A stretch of DNA of 64,000 bases. It comes from Myxococcales bacterium. Its GTDB lineage: Bacteria; Myxococcota_A; Polyangia; Nannocystales; Nannocystaceae. Position 1 is the first letter of the stretch; each line of letters starts with the position of its first letter. The stretch is from contig JAAZXR010000011.1 in NCBI GenBank assembly GCA_014240065.1, positions 26,985 through 90,984 of the forward strand, written 5' to 3'. Below are positions 48,295 through 56,828 of the stretch, one piece after another. The notes beneath the pieces were generated by a model, which did not search any database, had not been told where the DNA came from, and saw nothing but the letters and a program-made list of their open reading frames with translations. The translations under genes and the position numbers were made by a program.

Positions 48295-49983
48295 GTGTAC
48301 GACCTGAACAACAACCCCGGCCCGATTCCTCCAGCGGATACGGTGCAGCCGTCGGTGTATGCCCGATTGGGGGCGGCGGCGCTCCTCACCGCGACGATTC
48401 AGACCATCTGTGTCGCCCATATCAGCGTTCATTCGCCAGCTGAAGTTCAATCTGCCCGCGCGGCCTCCTCGATGCCCCTGCTCGGGGGGGTCACCGCCAC
48501 CATCGCGATGTGCTGGCTGACCTGGTTCGCCAGCCGCAGGCTCGGCCGGATCGCCACGTGGACCGGCGTGAACCTCTGCGTGGCGCTCCCGGTCGTGACT
48601 GCGCTCTCCACGGGGCCGCTCTCCTTCGCCATTCACGCGGAGGTGCTCACGTACAACCTCTTGGCGATCCTCGCGACGCTCATCTGCGTCGGGGTTCCGG
48701 CCACGTTGCTGTCGCGAGGGGAACGAGAGCATCGTGTCGCCGCCACGGTGATGCTGGTCTCTTCACTCGCCGCGGCGGTCTTTTTTGTGGTCCACCTCGC
48801 CACCTCCATCGCCCCCGATCGGATCGCAGGCGTCGCCCCAACGACGCTGTGTCTCCCGCTCCTCGGGCTCGTGTCCATGCTCCCCATCGCGACATGGTTT
48901 GCCTTCGATCAGCAACGGACAGCCGCGTCGGTCAGCGGCGCAGCCATCTCGCTGCTCATCGGTCTGCGACTCAGCCTCGCCGGGACCCCATGCTCGCTGG
49001 GCTCGGAGGTGGCCGATGACAACATCACGCTGTTTGGCTCCGCGATAGTGATCACCGCCCTGATCTGTGCGTTCGCGCTGCGCCCGTCGATGGAGCGATG
49101 GGTCCGCGGGCTGATCTCGCTCCTCACCGTCACCGCGGTAAGTCTCGGGTGGGTCGTGTACAGCCAGGGCTACGGCGCCTACGAGGACAGCCTCGGGGAC
49201 CTGATCGCCTCTTTCTTGGCCTTCCGACTCCCCTACCCCGCCTACGTCGCCGAGTGGAAAGCGGTCGGCGTCTTGGTGGGCCTGTTCTTCGGGTTGTCGT
49301 GCATCTACGCGAACATCGTCTCCACGCACGACCGCGCGCGAGGGGTCGCGCTCGGATTGTTGATGCTCGCGGGCCTGTCCTTCTCAAGCCCTCACCTGAT
49401 CTTGACCTTTGTCGCGGGGGCCTTCTTGCTGCTCGTCGAACCGGCGCTGCACGAGTCTGCCGCGTCGGTCGCGACCGAGCAGCCGGTGGTCTCGCACGAT
49501 GCGCACGAGCATATCGCCATCGAAGACGTCCTCCATGGACTCGTCGAGCGCATCGACGCCCCCCCGCTGCTCATCGCCACCCCGTTCATGGCACTCGACC
49601 ACACCATCGATCGCGTCCCGGTGGAGATTCGTCACCGCGCAGAACCCGGGCGATGGAGTTTTGAGATCATCGTGGGGCACCCGGGCCGCAGCCACGCCCC
49701 GCTGCGAATCGTACCCGGCAAACCACGCGCGGCGTCCTCGGGCGAACACCCGCTCCTCCGCACGCACCGCCTCGAAGGCGACCCCCGAATGCTCGAGTCC
49801 GAAACCAGGCTGCTCGACGCGCTCACACGATTCCCCGGCGCGCAGGTGGAGGTGTGGGACGGTGGGTTTCGGTCGATCCTAGGCCGCGAAGACAGCGGGC
49901 TCGACGAGGACGGCCTCGAGGCGCTGCTGCTCGCGATGGTCCACTGGACCGTCTCTCGGCCCCTCGGGAATGAGCGCTCCTAA
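48295..49983 (+). CDS. polytopic membrane protein with C-terminal soluble domain, function unknown
   Basis: 562 residues from the GTG at 48295. About ten hydrophobic segments cover residues 25-380 (for example LLTATIQTICVAHISV, VTATIAMCWLTWFA, LVSSLAAAVFFVVHLAT, AVGVLVGLFFGLSCIYANIV and LILTFVAGAFLLLVEPAL). The C-terminal 180 residues are soluble, with strand-rich segments (VPVEIRHRAEPGRWSFEIIVG, APLRIVPGKP) and a helix (GLDEDGLEALLLAMVHW). I recognise no family signature or catalytic motif. It is divergent from the amidase gene and convergent with the GltJ-like gene. Confidence 0.8.
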   Translation: MYDLNNNPGPIPPADTVQPSVYARLGAAALLTATIQTICVAHISVHSPAEVQSARAASSMPLLGGVTATIAMCWLTWFASRRLGRIATWTGVNLCVALPVVTALSTGPLSFAIHAEVLTYNLLAILATLICVGVPATLLSRGEREHRVAATVMLVSSLAAAVFFVVHLATSIAPDRIAGVAPTTLCLPLLGLVSMLPIATWFAFDQQRTAASVSGAAISLLIGLRLSLAGTPCSLGSEVADDNITLFGSAIVITALICAFALRPSMERWVRGLISLLTVTAVSLGWVVYSQGYGAYEDSLGDLIASFLAFRLPYPAYVAEWKAVGVLVGLFFGLSCIYANIVSTHDRARGVALGLLMLAGLSFSSPHLILTFVAGAFLLLVEPALHESAASVATEQPVVSHDAHEHIAIEDVLHGLVERIDAPPLLIATPFMALDHTIDRVPVEIRHRAEPGRWSFEIIVGHPGRSHAPLRIVPGKPRAASSGEHPLLRTHRLEGDPRMLESETRLLDALTRFPGAQVEVWDGGFRSILGREDSGLDEDGLEALLLAMVHWTVSRPLGNERS

Positions 49984-50028
49984 GGTGTCTCCCGCCCGAA
50001 TACGGCGTCCGCCGGCTGCCGTCCGCCG

Positions 50029-52230
50029 CTAGAGTTTCTCTTTGCCGCGCAGCGCCGGCCGATAGCGCTTATTGATCCGCAGCGCCATATCGTAGTAGTG
50101 CCGCGCTTGGCGGGTGTTGCCCTTCTTTCGATACGCGTCACCCAAGCACGTCAGCACGTCCAAGTCCCTGGGGTTCCGGTCGAAGGCCTTGCGCAGGGTC
50201 GAGATACCCTTGGACAGATTCCCCGAGCCCACGTAGCGACATCCCTTGTCCGCCAATGAGCCCGACCCACCCGAACTGGAGCGTTTCCGCGGCGTCTTCT
50301 TCGATTTCTTCGACGAAGACGTCGCGGCCTTCTTCGCTTTCTTTTTCGGCGCCGGCTGTTCGACTTCCGCGGGCGGCTTGTCGTCTGACCCAGCCGTGGT
50401 GCCATCAGTGCCGCCACCGGTGCCACCGGTGCCACCGGTGGTCGCCGATGTTTCATCTCCTCCGCTCGTCTCTGCACCCGCCGCGGCGGAGCCTCCCGTC
50501 GTGCCAACGGCGACCAGCGCAGCGTTGTCTTCAGGCGTCTCGATCACGTCAGTCGCCGAGCCTTGCGCCGACAGCAACGGGACCTTCACGCCTGTCGCGT
50601 CGCGTACGGTCTCGTTGAGTGATGGAACGAGCACCGCCGCCACGCCCGCGGCGACCAACAGCAGCAGCGCGCCCACAACAACCTTCTTCCCCGCACCGGA
50701 GGATTCGAATTCGTCCAAGAGGTCGTCCTCTAGATCGTTGAACAGCTGCTCTTCTTCGAGGCGGACCTGTTGAGTGTGGCTCTCGGGTCGCGGCTCAGGT
50801 TCCTTGCCGAGGAGAACGGAGACCGAGGGAGCCCGAGCGACAGCCTTGTCGGCCTCGTCTTGAGGATCGTCCTCCATCGGGGCGCTCTCCTCGTCCTCGT
50901 CCTCGTCCTCTCCGGCGGCGTCCTCGGCACCGAAGGTCGCGGTGACCATGGCGTTGAGGCTCGCGTCGTCTGGTGCCGCGTTGCCGCCCAGCTGGCTCGC
51001 CGACGCGCTCGCTGATGTGGACGCCGCCGCGTCGTCCGAGTCGAGCGGGATGTCATCATCATCCGTGAACGCTCGCGAGAGCTGCAAGTCCGCGTCCGCT
51101 GCGATCCCGCTGGGCGTCTCTTGGACTCGCTGCGGAACACCAGGCGCGGCGCCGGCGGTGGGAGCGCTCGGCGGCGCTGCGGCCGGCGCGACTTCGGTGG
51201 GTTCGCGTCGAGCCTCGGCGGCGGCGTCTCTCGCCCGGGCTGACGACGACGCGCCTGTGCCCACGGGGACAAAAGGACTCGATGGGCGCAGGACCGCGCG
51301 GCTCCCCGAGTCGCTCGCGCTGCCCGGAGGCACCGGCGTAAACGGCGACGGCGGACGCGAACTTGGGGCGGCTGGGGCGCGGCCCACCGCCGGAGATCGG
51401 TCTCCCGTCCGCGCCCCAGGCGAGGCGAAACCCGGCGGAGAAAACGCAGGCGCCGGCGATCCCGGCGTCGACGCTCCCGGCGTCGGCGCTCCCGGCGTCG
51501 ATCCTCCCGGCGTCCATGCGCCCGGCGTCGGCGCTCCCGGCGTCGGCGCTCCCGGCGTCGGCGCTCCCGGAAATGGTACGCCGGTCGGCCGTGGCGGAAG
51601 CACCGGGAACGATCCCGAACCCGGTCGCGTGAGCACGGTCGGCGAGCGAGCCGTTCCAGGAGTACCTGGCGCCGCGGCGAGCGACCCGCTCGATGACGAC
51701 GCGGCGCTCGTCCCCGGCCCGGTTGTTGGAGGCTGCAGCGGCGCGGCGGGTGCAGGAGCCGCCTGGGGCGTGAACCCGGGTGGCGGCGCGGCACCAGCGG
51801 GAGCCCGCTGGCCAAAAGAATGGAGCGTCGGCGCCCGCAGCGACGACGGCGCCCCTCCAAACGCGGGAGGTGGCGTCAGCACCGGCGCCGGCGCCGGCTG
51901 AAACACCGAAGCCATCTGCGGGAGCTCACCGAGGCGAATCCAAGTCTGACCGGTTCGAGACACCTGGTCGTCTTGCTGCAGCCGCCCTTCGTTCGCCCAC
52001 TGACGGAGCGTCTGCACATCGCTAGCGGTGAATAAAAGATCGTCGCTCGTGCGAATTTGCCACCCTAGATCTTCGTGGGCAGCGACACCAGGGCCCACGC
52101 GGAACACGTGCTGGCACACCGTGCATCGCACGGAGTACCCCTCCGGCGGGGCCTCGCGCTCTTGAAGCGAAAACGAGGCTTCGCAGTTTTCACACGATAC
52201 GTGCACGAGATGCGCAGAGCCTACCATCAT
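50029..52230 (-). CDS. GltJ/AgmX-like zinc-ribbon and GYF-like protein with Pro/Thr/Gly repeat linker and C-terminal TPR
   Basis: About 733 residues (start at ATG 52230 or 52227). Residues 10-50 form an MJ0042-type zinc ribbon (CENC...CTVC). Next is a GYF_2-like domain (about 60-115): WQIRTSDDLLFTASDVQTLRQWANEGRL. A very long low-complexity Pro/Thr/Gly/Ser/Ala linker (about 120-380) includes seven 15-bp repeats, then an acidic part, a single membrane helix (VVVGALLLLVAAGVAAVLV, about 530) and a periplasmic end with Lys-rich and TPR-like segments (GISTLRKAFDRNPRDLDVLTC, ARHYYDMALRINKRYRP). The zinc ribbon plus GYF plus one span is the layout of GltJ/AgmX of the Myxococcus gliding machinery. 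The TonB-type C-terminus is replaced here by TPR. Confidence 0.85.
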   Translation of the reverse strand: MMVGSAHLVHVSCENCEASFSLQEREAPPEGYSVRCTVCQHVFRVGPGVAAHEDLGWQIRTSDDLLFTASDVQTLRQWANEGRLQQDDQVSRTGQTWIRLGELPQMASVFQPAPAPVLTPPPAFGGAPSSLRAPTLHSFGQRAPAGAAPPPGFTPQAAPAPAAPLQPPTTGPGTSAASSSSGSLAAAPGTPGTARSPTVLTRPGSGSFPVLPPRPTGVPFPGAPTPGAPTPGAPTPGAWTPGGSTPGAPTPGASTPGSPAPAFSPPGFASPGARTGDRSPAVGRAPAAPSSRPPSPFTPVPPGSASDSGSRAVLRPSSPFVPVGTGASSSARARDAAAEARREPTEVAPAAAPPSAPTAGAAPGVPQRVQETPSGIAADADLQLSRAFTDDDDIPLDSDDAAASTSASASASQLGGNAAPDDASLNAMVTATFGAEDAAGEDEDEDEESAPMEDDPQDEADKAVARAPSVSVLLGKEPEPRPESHTQQVRLEEEQLFNDLEDDLLDEFESSGAGKKVVVGALLLLVAAGVAAVLVPSLNETVRDATGVKVPLLSAQGSATDVIETPEDNAALVAVGTTGGSAAAGAETSGGDETSATTGGTGGTGGGTDGTTAGSDDKPPAEVEQPAPKKKAKKAATSSSKKSKKTPRKRSSSGGSGSLADKGCRYVGSGNLSKGISTLRKAFDRNPRDLDVLTCLGDAYRKKGNTRQARHYYDMALRINKRYRPALRGKEKL
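50413..50439 (-). repeat. 9-bp coding tandem repeat (Thr-Gly-Gly)
   Basis: Three perfect copies of GCCACCGGT in the periplasmic linker of the GltJ-like gene. Confidence 0.85.
51461..51565 (-). repeat. 7 x 15-bp coding minisatellite (Gly-Ala/Ser-x-Thr/Pro-Pro units)
   Basis: Seven consecutive 15-base units beginning CCCGGCGTC, four to five of them near identical to CCCGGCGTCGGCGCT and the others with one to four changes. On the minus strand they encode five-residue units such as GAPTP and GASTP. The 15-base period keeps the frame, so copy-number changes would only lengthen or shorten the cytosolic linker. Confidence 0.9.
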
Positions 52231-52298
52231 CTTGGTTCGACGGGGAACCTCGATTGTGCCGCTATCGCCCCGCATTTACGGACGCACAATGTTCGCCA

Positions 52299-52496
52299 CT
52301 ACAAAATGGCGAGGGCCACAGCGGAACCCGCGACGAGCACTGCCCCGACGAGACAGACCGCGAAGAGACGCACCGCGAACGGCGTGGGCAGCACCTCTTC
52401 GAGCCCGGCCTCGGCCCCACATTGCGGGCACGCGTGCGCCACGTCCCCGTCCGACTGTTCGATACGGTGGTGGCATCTGCTGCACAAACGAACCAT
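52299..52496 (-). CDS. 65-residue zinc-ribbon, single-span membrane protein
   Basis: A zinc ribbon of the form CSRCHHRIEQ...CPQCGAEAG (Cys pairs at about residues 5-8 and 23-26) is followed by a membrane helix (VRLFAVCLVGAVLVAGSAVAL) at the C-terminus. It is translated from the ATG at 52496 in the same direction as, and 68 bases upstream of, the GltJ-like gene, which also opens with a zinc ribbon. The two are probably co-transcribed. Function unknown; a small membrane partner or a redox/metal sensor are possibilities. Confidence 0.75.
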   Translation of the reverse strand: MVRLCSRCHHRIEQSDGDVAHACPQCGAEAGLEEVLPTPFAVRLFAVCLVGAVLVAGSAVALAIL

Positions 52497-52624
52497 GCCG
52501 ATGAGTTACGCCGGGCTGCGCCAGATGTCAAATGCCCCCGTGGATCTGCGCCTTTACAGGCCGTTCACCCCAAGATCACGCTCCGCGGCTCCCCATCCTC
52601 AAGCCGCCGTGGCATGATCTGAGC

Positions 52625-53347
52625 GTGCGCGCGCTCCTAATCGAGGACGATCCCAAGCTCGGCGAACTCACCCGCGAGTACCTCGAGCATCGAGATATGG
52701 CGGTGACGCTCGTGGCCGACGGGAACACGGGGCTCAAGGAGGCGCTGTCTGGCGACTACGACGTCGTGCTCCTCGACCTGATGCTCCCTGGAATTGGAGG
52801 ACTCGAAATCTGCAAGCGGCTGCGGCGCGAATGCGCGGTCCCGTTGATCATCCTCAGCGCTCGGGGCGACGAGGTAGACAAGATCGTGGGGTTGGAGCTT
52901 GGCGCCGACGATTACCTCTCGAAACCGTACAGCCCCCGGGAGCTGCTCGCCCGCATCCATGCGGTCCTCCGGCGTGGGAGCCCCACGGAGCGGCCCGCCG
53001 AAGTCGCGCGGGCGGGCCCGCTTGTCGTCGACCGCACGCGGCGAACAGCCTCGCTGGCGGGCACCGCGCTCGAGCTGACGGCCTATCAATTCGACGTGCT
53101 CTGGATCCTCTGCCAGGCCCCCGAGCGAGTCTTCTCCCGCAAGCAAATCTACCAACAAGTTCGCTCGGCTCAAGATCTGTCACCCGAGCCCTTCGACCCG
53201 AGCATCGATCGCTCCGTCGATGTTCACCTCAGCAAGGTCCGACAAGCGCTCGATGGTGCGAGCCCCGGCGCGAGCGCGCTCGTGAAGACCGTTCGCGGCG
53301 TGGGCTACGTATTTCAGCCGGACGCGCTCGAGGCCTCGGAGTCATAA
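52625..53347 (+). CDS. OmpR-family DNA-binding response regulator
   Basis: 240 residues from the GTG at 52625. Receiver: LIEDDPKLGEL, phosphoacceptor VVLLDLMLPGIGG (Asp about 50), PLIILSARG, DDYLSKPYSPREL. C-terminal winged helix: GPLVVDRTRRTASLAG, LTAYQFDVLWILCQAPERVFSRKQIYQQV, DRSVDVHLSKVRQAL, VKTVRGVGYVF. It is followed after three bases by its kinase gene and then pyrE. Target genes are unknown. Confidence 0.96.
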   Translation: MRALLIEDDPKLGELTREYLEHRDMAVTLVADGNTGLKEALSGDYDVVLLDLMLPGIGGLEICKRLRRECAVPLIILSARGDEVDKIVGLELGADDYLSKPYSPRELLARIHAVLRRGSPTERPAEVARAGPLVVDRTRRTASLAGTALELTAYQFDVLWILCQAPERVFSRKQIYQQVRSAQDLSPEPFDPSIDRSVDVHLSKVRQALDGASPGASALVKTVRGVGYVFQPDALEASES

Positions 53348-53350
53348 GCG

Positions 53351-54745
53351 ATGGAGCCTGCTCGCGCACCTCGTCCGCAGCGGCTCTTCGTGCAAGTGCT
53401 GGCCTCCTTCGTCCTCACGCTGATCGGCGCCGTCACGCTCGCGGTCGTCCTCTCGTTCAAGCTCGCGGGCGCATACGGGCCGAAATGGGTGGATCAAGTG
53501 ACAGGGGAATTCGAGCTCGCGCGCCCCACCCTCGAGCGCGCGAGCAACCCCGTCGACCTCGAGGCCGCTGCCGCCGAGATCGCCGCGCGATTCGACGCGC
53601 ACGCGCGGATCGACTCGCGACCGCGTTCGTTCATCAAGGCGCGGAGGCAGATGCACGTGGGGGCGATCCGTCGGCTCCGGAGAGGGCGCCTCGTGGTGCT
53701 CCCGCCGCGGAGCCCGCTGGAGTACCCGAAGGTGGTCATCCCGCTGCTGTCCGAGCAGACCGAGAGGCTCAGCGCGATCATCGTGGTCGAACCCAACCGA
53801 CCGAGGAGCATCCTGATCATCATCAGCATCATCGGAGGGTTCGGGGTGGTGATCGCGGGGGCGTGGATGCTCAGCCGTTCGCTCACTCAGCGAATCATCA
53901 AACTCGAGGGCGTGGCGCGACGGCTCGCGGGCGGAGACCTCTCTGCGCGCGCCGGCGCGCTCGGATCCTCGAACCCAACCCGCGCCGACGAGATCGACGC
54001 CCTCGCCTCCACGTTCGACGATATGGCGACACGCATCGATCACCTCGTTCGGAGCCAGAAGACACTGCTCACGAATGTCAGCCACGAACTTCGCACTCCC
54101 CTCGCGCGGATGCGTGTGCTCTCGGAGCTGATGACCGATCGTATGGAGACCGACGACCTCGCCGCGCGACATAAGGACGTGGAGCGCCTCGAGGAAGACG
54201 TCGGCGAGATGGAGCGTCTCGTTCGAGACCTCCTCACCAGCGGACGCCTCGATCTAGGGGGCTCCTCCGCGCTCGAATCGATCCCCTGCGACCTCCGAGA
54301 GCTGAGCGGCCGCTGCGCGGAGCGAGTGGGCGGGCGATGCGACCTCCCGGACAGGCCCGCGCTCGTCCTCGGAGACCCCCTGCTGCTCGAGCGATTGCTG
54401 AGTAACTTGCTGGGGAACGCCCGTCGATCCGCGGGGGAAGGCGAGGTCTCCTTGCAGATCCGCCGAGGCGACGATGAGCTCATCCTGGAGGTGATCGACG
54501 ACGGCGCTGGCATCCTGCCCGAGCATCGCGAGACGATCTTTGACCCCTTCGTTCGCCTCGATGAAGCGCGGGCGCGCGACGCCGGGGGCACCGGCTTGGG
54601 GCTGTTCTTATGCCGCCAAATCGTCGAGGCCCACGGCGGCTCCATCTCCGCGACGGATCGCCCAGATGGAGCGCGGGGCGCGTGCATCGAAATCAAACTG
54701 CCCTCCGCGCGCGACGCGGCGGCCCCTGACTCCGCGGACGTCTGA
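53351..54745 (+). CDS. sensor histidine kinase (partner of the OmpR-type regulator)
   Basis: 464 residues: a first membrane segment (LASFVLTLIGAVTLAVVL), a periplasmic sensor of about 110 residues, a second segment (ILIIISIIGGFGVVIAGAWML), HAMP (IIKLEGVARRLAGGDLSARAG), phosphoacceptor LLTNVSHELRTPLARMRVL (His about 245), and an ATPase domain with LLSNLLGNARR, VIDDGAGI, GTGLGLFLCRQIVEAHGG. It phosphorylates the preceding regulator in response to an unidentified envelope signal. RP-rich periplasmic part (IDSRPRSFIKARRQMHVGAIRRLRRGRL) is unusually basic. Confidence 0.95.
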   Translation: MEPARAPRPQRLFVQVLASFVLTLIGAVTLAVVLSFKLAGAYGPKWVDQVTGEFELARPTLERASNPVDLEAAAAEIAARFDAHARIDSRPRSFIKARRQMHVGAIRRLRRGRLVVLPPRSPLEYPKVVIPLLSEQTERLSAIIVVEPNRPRSILIIISIIGGFGVVIAGAWMLSRSLTQRIIKLEGVARRLAGGDLSARAGALGSSNPTRADEIDALASTFDDMATRIDHLVRSQKTLLTNVSHELRTPLARMRVLSELMTDRMETDDLAARHKDVERLEEDVGEMERLVRDLLTSGRLDLGGSSALESIPCDLRELSGRCAERVGGRCDLPDRPALVLGDPLLLERLLSNLLGNARRSAGEGEVSLQIRRGDDELILEVIDDGAGILPEHRETIFDPFVRLDEARARDAGGTGLGLFLCRQIVEAHGGSISATDRPDGARGACIEIKLPSARDAAAPDSADV

Positions 54746-54758
54746 TAGGTTGCGTCGC

Positions 54759-55424
54759 ATGGAGTCCTTCCAGAAAGATTTCATCGAGCTGCTCGTGCGC
54801 TACGAAGTCCTCCGCTTCGGGAGTTTCACGCTCAAGTCCGGCCGAACCTCCCCGTACTTCGTTAACGCGGGACAACTCCGCACCGGGCGGGCCATCGCCG
54901 GTGTGGGCGCCGCCTACGCCGCGGTCATCGACGCTGAGACGGTCCCGTGCGATCTCGTGTTCGGCCCGGCGTACAAAGGGGTCCCCCTCGCGGTCGCCAC
55001 GGCCACCGCGTTGTCCATGGGCGCGCGCGACGTCCCGTTCGGCTTCGATCGCAAGGAGATCAAAGATCACGGCGAGGGCGGGCAGTTTGTGGGGACGCCG
55101 CCGACGTCCGGCATGCGCGTCGTGCTCGTCGACGACGTCATCACGAGCGGCCGATCGTTGCGAGAGGCCGCGACCTTGCTCACCGAGAGCGCGGACGTTG
55201 AGGTTTCAGCCGCCGTCGTCGCCGTCGATCGACAAGAGCGCGGCCGCGGCGACAAGACGACCCTGGAGGAGCTCCGCGACGACCTCGGGATCCGCGTGCT
55301 CCCCATCGTCACGATCCGAGAGGTCGTAGACCATCTCCACGGGCGTGAGCTCGGCGGGACCGTCGTGCTCGATGATTCGAAGCGCGAAGCCATCGAGACC
55401 TATCTCGCGCAGCACAGCGCCTGA
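54759..55424 (+). CDS. pyrE: orotate phosphoribosyltransferase
   Basis: Joins orotate to PRPP to give OMP in pyrimidine synthesis. It has 221 residues from the ATG at 54759. Visible motifs are LRFGSFTLKSGRTSPYFVNAG, FGPAYKGVPLAVATATAL, PFGFDRKEIKDHGEGG, the PRPP-binding loop VVLVDDVITSGRSLREAATLL (about 121-140) and the C-terminal VSAAVVAVDRQERG. It lies 13 bases after the kinase gene, so it is probably read with the two-component system, which is an uncommon arrangement. An earlier in-frame ATG within the kinase gene is not needed. Confidence 0.95.
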   Translation: MESFQKDFIELLVRYEVLRFGSFTLKSGRTSPYFVNAGQLRTGRAIAGVGAAYAAVIDAETVPCDLVFGPAYKGVPLAVATATALSMGARDVPFGFDRKEIKDHGEGGQFVGTPPTSGMRVVLVDDVITSGRSLREAATLLTESADVEVSAAVVAVDRQERGRGDKTTLEELRDDLGIRVLPIVTIREVVDHLHGRELGGTVVLDDSKREAIETYLAQHSA

Positions 55425-55525
55425 CCGGGGCGCCCTGCCCCACCGCACTCCACGCGCGGCCGCCCCGGCGGCCGTACAGCCACACGCGAGGGCGGTGGCC
55501 TCCCCCGCCATGCTACGCTGACTGG

Positions 55526-56134
55526 GTGCGAACACCCCTCCTCGCGCTCAGCCTCGCGCTGTCTGCGTCCGCGTGCAACGCCGACGATCCGCTCGATCCC
55601 GACCTGCTGCAGCGCGTCGCTCGCCGAACGGGAGACGCGAGCGGGACGGCGCTCTCGGGTGTGTACCCCATGCCTGCCACGACCCCGAGACGATGCGAAT
55701 GCGCCGAGCTTGACACCGCGGTCTTGGAGCAACTCTTCGAATCCCCCCCGGCGTCAGCGACGTGCGGGAACCTGGCGGCGTGGATCTTCCTCAAGCAAAT
55801 TCGGCTGGAAATCCGACACTACGACGGGTTCATGTTGGCGACCGATGGCGTCCCAGGCGGCATCCTCGTGTTCACGGGCGCTCGACTCAACCTCACCGGC
55901 GCGGTCTATGAAGATGACACCGCAGAGCTCGCCAGCGTCACCTACATCTCGGGCGACGAGCTCCAGCTCCTCGCGCGGGTGCAACTCACCTTCGATGAGA
56001 CACCAGGCGCGCCACGCTCCGCCTCCGGCCTTCTGCGCTCACGAATCGTGTCGCGCGTAGCAGACGCCAACATTGACTGTGAAATTGATTTTGATCTCGA
56101 GGGCGTCGCCGACCTCGAGGAGCGCCTGCCTTAG
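55526..56134 (+). CDS. lipoprotein of unknown function
   Basis: 202 residues from the GTG at 55526. The signal is MRTPLLALSLALSASAC, with ASAC a good lipobox (Cys17). The mature part has Cys residues in RRCECAEL and SATCGNL, strand-rich segments (LEIRHYDGFMLATDGVPGG, ILVFTGARLNLTGAVYEDDTA, LQLLARVQLTFDE) and ends in an acidic tail. No family recognised. It is 101 bases after pyrE and may have its own promoter. Confidence 0.75.
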   Translation: MRTPLLALSLALSASACNADDPLDPDLLQRVARRTGDASGTALSGVYPMPATTPRRCECAELDTAVLEQLFESPPASATCGNLAAWIFLKQIRLEIRHYDGFMLATDGVPGGILVFTGARLNLTGAVYEDDTAELASVTYISGDELQLLARVQLTFDETPGAPRSASGLLRSRIVSRVADANIDCEIDFDLEGVADLEERLP

Positions 56135-56241
56135 CGGAGCGGGCGGCTTTACCGGTGATTTACCCGGTGGTTACTGTCCTCGCCGCTCGTTCGGCGAATA
56201 CTCCAAGAGACGCGACGGAATCGCGAGACAAAACAACAGCC

Positions 56242-56769
56242 ATGAAACACCCAAACTTTTTCTTCTCCGCGCTGCTCGGTGGACTCCTGCTCTTCGCCAC
56301 CGGGAGCGCCGCAGCCCCCAACAACCTGAACCAGTCCAAGCGCAGCCCGGCAGACCGAATCTGTACGCGCCTCGAGTGCTCCGATTCCCAGCGAGAGGAG
56401 GTCGCGGCGGCAGTCAAGCAACTGCGACAGCAGCAGCGAAGCGCGAAGACGAGGATGCGAGCGCTCACGGAGAAAGTCACGGCGGAGCTCAAGCGCGCGC
56501 GCCCGGATGAGACCGTCATCTACGACACCTACGCGGAGCTCGATCGCCTCCACCTCGCGCTGCGTGACGCTGTTCACGAGTCTGTCATGTCGATTCATCG
56601 AACACTCAACGCGCGCCAACGAGAGACCGCGGCGCCGATGCTCACGCGAATGCTGCTCGGTCCTCATGGACAAAAAGGTCCCCGTGATCGCGGCCAACGC
56701 GGGATGCGCGGCCCCGGCGCAGACCGGCCCGCCAATGGCGACCGGCGCGGTCAATCTGGCGGGCGCTGA
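56242..56769 (+). CDS. Spy/CpxP-like periplasmic protein
   Basis: 175 residues from the ATG at 56242; the frame upstream of it is shadow. A signal peptide (FFFSALLGGLLLFATGSAAA) is followed by a helical core with the LTxxQ-type pattern (SDSQREEVAAAVKQLRQQQRSAKTRMRALTEKVTAELK and SVMSIHRTLNARQRETAAPMLTRML). CpxP/Spy-like proteins are periplasmic chaperones or metal/stress sensors. The C-terminus is Gly/Arg/Asp-rich and disordered. A stress-linked role is inferred only from the family. Confidence 0.8.
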   Translation: MKHPNFFFSALLGGLLLFATGSAAAPNNLNQSKRSPADRICTRLECSDSQREEVAAAVKQLRQQQRSAKTRMRALTEKVTAELKRARPDETVIYDTYAELDRLHLALRDAVHESVMSIHRTLNARQRETAAPMLTRMLLGPHGQKGPRDRGQRGMRGPGADRPANGDRRGQSGGR

Positions 56770-56828
56770 GAGCTCGGCACCTCTCCGTGCGCCATGGCGG
56801 CGGGCACCTCCTCGGTGTCCGTCGCCGC

